From Akkermansiaceae bacterium (GTDB lineage: Bacteria; Verrucomicrobiota; Verrucomicrobiia; Verrucomicrobiales; Akkermansiaceae): a stretch of DNA of 55,768 bases. Of this stretch, positions 52,752 through 55,768 are shown one piece after another. Every line of letters begins with the position of its first letter. The first letter of the stretch is position 1. Location of the stretch: assembly GCA_022424905.1 (NCBI GenBank), contig JAKMGP010000184.1, positions 1 to 55,768 of the forward strand. Direction: 5' to 3'. A program made the position numbers and the translations under genes. Below the pieces are notes generated by a model. That model saw only the letters and a list, made by a program, of their open reading frames with translations, was not told the origin of the DNA and ran no database searches.

Positions 52752-53162
52752 TTAGACGGATTCAAGAATGACGTTTCCGTAGGCGGTAGGATCACCAGTG
52801 CGGATGAGGCCGATGGACTTTGGCACTAGTTTTTTAAAATCATTGTGAGCAAGGCGCGTGACTTCAACTTCTGGATTGAGTCCTTTGAAGCTATTGAATT
52901 TGGCGTCGTAGTTCGCGATGATTTCCTCTGGGTTAGTCGCTAGAAACTCTTCAGCCTGCCAGATGCGGCCGACTTTGAAGTTGTCCTTAAGGAGCCCGAG
53001 AAGATCGGTGATAAGCGGGATTCCTTTGGTGAGAGAGAGGTCGACAATCTCAAGTTCTTTCCAATAGGGGAAAGCCCAGTCAGCAATGACCAAGGTGTTC
53101 GTATGGCGAATCCGTGAGAGGAGATCGTTGACAGCGGGGTTGAGGATTCCTTCTTGAAGCAT
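52752..53162 (-). CDS. RbsD/FucU family sugar mutarotase/pyranase
   Basis: A 136-residue protein of the RbsD/FucU family, which interconverts sugar ring forms (D-ribose pyranase, L-fucose mutarotase). Evidence: MLQEGILNPAVNDLLSRI, the catalytic-type His20 (RHTNTLVIADWAFPYW), the central LSLTKGIPLITDLL and the C-terminal motif IRTGDPTAYGNVIL, equivalent to IRSGE-SPYANIIL in RbsD. Located next to a TIM-barrel sugar isomerase on the minus strand. Given the fucose/galactose-type dehydrogenases nearby, an L-fucose-like substrate is plausible but unproven. Confidence 0.85.
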   Translation of the reverse strand: MLQEGILNPAVNDLLSRIRHTNTLVIADWAFPYWKELEIVDLSLTKGIPLITDLLGLLKDNFKVGRIWQAEEFLATNPEEIIANYDAKFNSFKGLNPEVEVTRLAHNDFKKLVPKSIGLIRTGDPTAYGNVILESV

Positions 53163-53206
53163 GGTGAGAGGGAATTTGTCAGGCTAATTAGGGATGACCA
53201 GCAGAT

Positions 53207-54274
53207 TTAGTCGAGGTCTGGATAAGAGCCTAGAATTTTGACTAGAGAACAGTGTGTTTCGAGAGTGTCTAGAGCTTCCCTGACTTCTTGATCCTCGCAG
53301 TGGCCAGCAAGGTCGACGTAGAAAATATATTCCCAGTCCTTTTGTTTAGATGGTCGTGATTCAATTTTCGACATGTTGATCGCGAATGAATCAAAGGCTT
53401 GCAGGGCTTTCACAAGTGATCCTGGCCGATCATGAACGGCAAAAAGAATACTGGTTCGGTCTTTGCCCGTGGAGGGACAGGTTTTTTCGCCGATCACAAG
53501 GAAGCGGGTTGTGTTTGTGGCGCGGTCTTGAATGGCCGTATCGAGCATTTTGAGCTCAGCCATCTCTGCAGAAAGAGGGCCACCCATCGCGGCGGCTCCA
53601 TCACTCGCATATTTTTTGGCAAGGTGAGCAGCTTTGGTTGTAGAAGAGCACTCGACTAGATCGGCATCGGGGAAATTTTGTAGGATCCAGTTTCGACATT
53701 GTCCAAATACTTGCGGGTGTGAGTAGAGGGTTTTAATCTGATCGCGAGGAATGGCCGCCATAAGTCCATTTTCGATACGCATGAGAATTTGCGCACAGAT
53801 CCGTAGAGGGGAATCAACGAAAAGATCGAGCGTGGACGAAACAGCACCTTCGGTGGAGTTTTCGATCGGCACTACTCCATAACTAGAGTGGCGCCGAGTG
53901 ACGTGGTCAAAAACCTCAGCGAAGTTTGGCTGAGCTGTGTATCTTACCGAGTGGCCGAATTTGGAGATGGCGGCCTGATGAGTCCAGGTTCCTTCGGGGC
54001 CGAGGTAAGCGATTTTAAGATCGTCTTCAAGAGCGAGGGCGGCTGACATAATCTCGCGGTAAATAGCACGAATCGATTTTTCGGGGAGACGACCTTGGTT
54101 TTTAGACGCAAGTGACTTGAGGAGAGCATCTTCGCGCTCGGGAGCGTAGATCTCAAGGTCTTCCTTTTTTTTAATTTCACCGACCATGTGGACGGCGTCG
54201 GCTCGTTTTGAAAGTAGGTCGAGCAGTTGGGTGTCGATTGCATCGATCGTTTTGCGGATTTCGTCAAGAGGCAT
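53207..54274 (-). CDS. pheA: Bifunctional chorismate mutase/prephenate dehydratase (P-protein)
   Basis: Makes phenylpyruvate from chorismate in phenylalanine synthesis. The 355-residue protein has a chorismate mutase domain at about 1-85 (MPLDEIRKTIDAIDTQLLDLL, REDALLKSLASKNQG). The prephenate dehydratase domain is at about 90-265 (IAYLGPEGTWTHQAAISKFG, VVPIENSTEGAVSSTLDLF and the TRF catalytic motif in ATNTTRFLVIG). A C-terminal ACT domain for Phe feedback follows (RPGSLVKALQAF, ESRPSKQKDWEYIFYVD). It is 12 bp downstream of scpB on the same strand. Confidence 0.96.
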   Translation of the reverse strand: MPLDEIRKTIDAIDTQLLDLLSKRADAVHMVGEIKKKEDLEIYAPEREDALLKSLASKNQGRLPEKSIRAIYREIMSAALALEDDLKIAYLGPEGTWTHQAAISKFGHSVRYTAQPNFAEVFDHVTRRHSSYGVVPIENSTEGAVSSTLDLFVDSPLRICAQILMRIENGLMAAIPRDQIKTLYSHPQVFGQCRNWILQNFPDADLVECSSTTKAAHLAKKYASDGAAAMGGPLSAEMAELKMLDTAIQDRATNTTRFLVIGEKTCPSTGKDRTSILFAVHDRPGSLVKALQAFDSFAINMSKIESRPSKQKDWEYIFYVDLAGHCEDQEVREALDTLETHCSLVKILGSYPDLD

Positions 54275-54286
54275 AAAATCAGGTGG

Positions 54287-55090
54287 TTATTCTTCTTTGC
54301 TGAAATCGGAATCTTCAGCTTTTGGCTCTTTTTCAGCTTCTTCGGGTGTTTCGGCCGCCTCTTCGGCTGGTTTTTCAACTGCGGAGAGTGCGAGTTGTGT
54401 TTCAGCCTCCTCAGTGGAGGTGGGTGGCTCTTGTTTCTCGTCGTCGCCGTCTTCTTGGGTTCCGTCGGGAAGTTCAACCTTGCGAAGTTCTCCGATGTTG
54501 GGGAGTTCTTCGATATCAGTGATGCCGAAGTGCTCCAGAAAAAGCTCAGTGGTGGCGTAGAGTAGAGGGCGACCAGGAAGATCGGCACGTCCTGATATTT
54601 TGACAAGTTCTCGGTCGAGCAGCTTTTGCAGCATGCCATCGCAAGAAACACCACGGACGGCTTCGAGTGCCGATTTGGTGACGGGTTGGCGATAGGCGAT
54701 GATTGCAAGAGTTTCCATGGCGGGTGGGCTGAGGCGCTCGGGCTTGCGACCGGGGAAAAGAAGCTTCACAAACCCCGCGTAGTCAGCTCGGGTGTAGATT
54801 TTCCATCCTTTCGATCTTTCAGCGACTTCGAACGAGCGACCATTCGTCTCATAGATTTTATTAAGTTCGATAAGGGCATCCTTGATTTCGTTTTCCCCAG
54901 CTTCAGCAAGGGCTTCGAGGTCAAGAACCCTTTCTGGGCTATCGGCTGCCGGGGCGTTTTCCGGGTTCTCGGTAATGGAATCTTCGGAGAATTCAGCGGC
55001 ACGGGCCCGAACCAGTCGTGCTAATTCGGATGACGGGAGGGGAGATTCTGAGGCGACGAGCAAAGATTCAAGAATTGAAGGAAGATCCAT
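54287..55090 (-). CDS. scpB: Segregation and condensation protein B
   Basis: Winged-helix kleisin-associated subunit of the SMC-ScpA-ScpB condensin. The 267-residue protein has MDLPSILESLLVASESPLPSSELARL at the N-terminus and the family core LSPPAMETLAIIAYRQPVTKSALEAVRGVSCDG, LLDRELVKISGRADLPGRPLLYATTELFLEHFGI. A Glu/Ala/Pro-rich acidic tail of about 60 residues follows (roughly 210-267), beyond the usual domain. scpA is not adjacent, and smc is elsewhere in the window. The gene is followed by pheA after 12 bp. Confidence 0.93.
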   Translation of the reverse strand: MDLPSILESLLVASESPLPSSELARLVRARAAEFSEDSITENPENAPAADSPERVLDLEALAEAGENEIKDALIELNKIYETNGRSFEVAERSKGWKIYTRADYAGFVKLLFPGRKPERLSPPAMETLAIIAYRQPVTKSALEAVRGVSCDGMLQKLLDRELVKISGRADLPGRPLLYATTELFLEHFGITDIEELPNIGELRKVELPDGTQEDGDDEKQEPPTSTEEAETQLALSAVEKPAEEAAETPEEAEKEPKAEDSDFSKEE

Positions 55091-55278
55091 AAAGCAGATC
55101 GCAGATTAGGAGGCTCGAGCGGAATTTCAAGAGCATGGTGGAAAGATGATAAAATGGATGTGGAAAATCAGCTTGCCTCGGGCTGTTAAAATAATTACAG
55201 AACCCGGCCGTTTCCAATCTTCAGCTTGTGTTTAAGAAATGGTATAAAATTAGATTTTCCGTCCCAACCCATTGATTT

Positions 55279-55768
55279 ATGGCTAAAAAAGTTGCTAAAA
55301 AGAAGACTGCCAAGAAAACGGCTAAAAAAGCTGCCGTGAAGAAAACGGCCAAAAAGGCTGCCGTGAAGAAAACGGCCAAAAAAGCTGCCGTGAAGAAAAC
55401 TGCCAAAAAGGCTGCCGTGAAGAAAACGGCTAAAAAATCTGCAACGGCCGTTAAATCCGAACCGCTTCCTATTAAGAAGGTTGCTAAAAAAGCGATAAAG
55501 CGTGTTAAGAAAAAAGTCGCAGAGGTTGAGGAATTGCCTCCGGTCGTCGTAAAGCGACGTTATGTGAAGCCAGAGAAGGTAGCAAAGCTCACCGTCTTTG
55601 AGAAAAAACAGCGCCAACGGGTGTTGGACCTCCGTGATCATATTACAGACGTGATGCATGGGATTCAGAATGATACCATCAAAAATGGAGCTGAAGGAAA
55701 TGATGCGAGCGGGTCGGGAATGCACCAAGGCGATGCTGGTTCAGACGCTTATGATCGCGACTTCGCCT
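55279..55768 (+). CDS. DksA/TraR-type protein with histone-like Lys/Ala repeat tail (3' end outside window)
   Basis: The frame begins at the ATG at 55279 and runs off the window after 163 codons with no stop. The first 60 residues are almost only Lys, Ala, Thr and Val, built from a nine-residue unit (AAVKKTAKK) repeated four times, like histone H1 or the bacterial AlgP/Hc1 tails. A proline-containing linker follows (about 65-100), then FEKKQRQRVLDLRDHITDVM and a Gly/Ser/Asp-rich GDAGSDAYDRDF, the coiled-coil and DxxDxA-like tip of DksA/TraR proteins. The expected C4 zinc finger would lie beyond the edge. Predicted to combine DNA binding with RNA polymerase regulation. Divergent from scpB. Confidence 0.78.
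   Translation, partial: MAKKVAKKKTAKKTAKKAAVKKTAKKAAVKKTAKKAAVKKTAKKAAVKKTAKKSATAVKSEPLPIKKVAKKAIKRVKKKVAEVEELPPVVVKRRYVKPEKVAKLTVFEKKQRQRVLDLRDHITDVMHGIQNDTIKNGAEGNDASGSGMHQGDAGSDAYDRDFA
55330..55437 (+). repeat. 27-bp tandem repeats encoding AAVKKTAKK
   Basis: Four near-identical 27-bp units at 55330, 55357, 55384 and 55411, differing only by silent changes (acg/act, gcc/gct, aaa/aag), preceded by a partial unit at 55312-55329. They keep the reading frame of the DksA/TraR-type gene, and copy number can be expected to vary between strains by slippage or recombination. Confidence 0.92.

Noticed and set aside
53944-54708. 254-codon minus-strand frame across the pheA/scpB junction
   Set aside because: Lys/Ser/Pro-rich low-complexity translation in the wrong frame; pheA and scpB occupy the same DNA with clear domains.
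55330-55437. 27-bp repeats as a CRISPR array
   Set aside because: The units are contiguous with no spacers and keep a reading frame encoding AAVKKTAKK.

Overview
The window reads as a chromosomal segment of a Verrucomicrobiota (PVC superphylum) bacterium, probably free-living and aquatic. The evidence is the PVC-style family mix: two very large exported beta-propeller/HEAT proteins ending in a c-type haem domain, an exported SHD1-domain protein, a Lys/Ala-repeat-tailed DksA/TraR protein and a decayed PQQ-type propeller gene. Gene density is high. I see no rRNA, tRNA, CRISPR array, insertion sequence or phage gene.

Layout. 1-2.1 kb: sucC (5' end cut off) and sucD, closed by a strong terminator. 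2.3-10 kb: a small unknown gene, aminopeptidase P, then on the minus strand a glycosyltransferase, an L,D-transpeptidase lipoprotein and glnD, and on the plus strand an SMP-30 lactonase. 10.5-17.3 kb: smc, a glycosyltransferase, a MYG1-family protein and recF. 17.4-23.1 kb: a Tat-exported NHL propeller, a SulP anion transporter and a minus-strand MoxR/DUF58/BatD-like operon. 23.3-23.7 kb: a PQQ-propeller pseudogene. 23.8-30.4 kb (minus): histidine kinase, NtrC-type regulator, GT-C-like membrane protein, xseB and dxs. 30.5-37.4 kb (minus): an SHD1-domain gene broken by an in-frame TGA, then two PVC-type haem proteins. 37.9-42.5 kb (plus): a lipoprotein and nusA-infB-rbfA. 42.8-47.8 kb: a porin-like protein and a minus-strand set of sugar/uronate enzymes. 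48-51.9 kb (plus): an Fe-S protein, a Tat-exported molybdopterin oxidoreductase and a TorD-like chaperone. 51.9-55.1 kb (minus): a sugar isomerase, an RbsD-like protein, pheA and scpB. The window ends inside the DksA/TraR-type gene.

The most exciting observation is at 30.55-31.32 kb. The secreted SHD1 protein reads ...GGGGG-TGA-Cys-Phe..., and the frame stays open for another 62 codons to TAA. Twenty-one nucleotides after the TGA the mRNA can fold into a hairpin with a bulged U and a GGUCU apical loop, closely resembling the bacterial SECIS element of E. coli fdhF. I propose it as a candidate, apparently undescribed, exported Sec-Cys selenoprotein. A nonsense mutation remains the main alternative and the sequence alone cannot settle it.

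Functionally the window mixes core housekeeping (TCA cycle, translation, chromosome segregation, isoprenoid and Phe synthesis) with the polysaccharide/sugar catabolic and redox accessory genes typical of this phylum. The UxaE-like, MDR, aldo/keto reductase, TIM-barrel isomerase and RbsD-like genes could form a sugar-acid or deoxysugar pathway, split by the oppositely oriented molybdoenzyme cassette.
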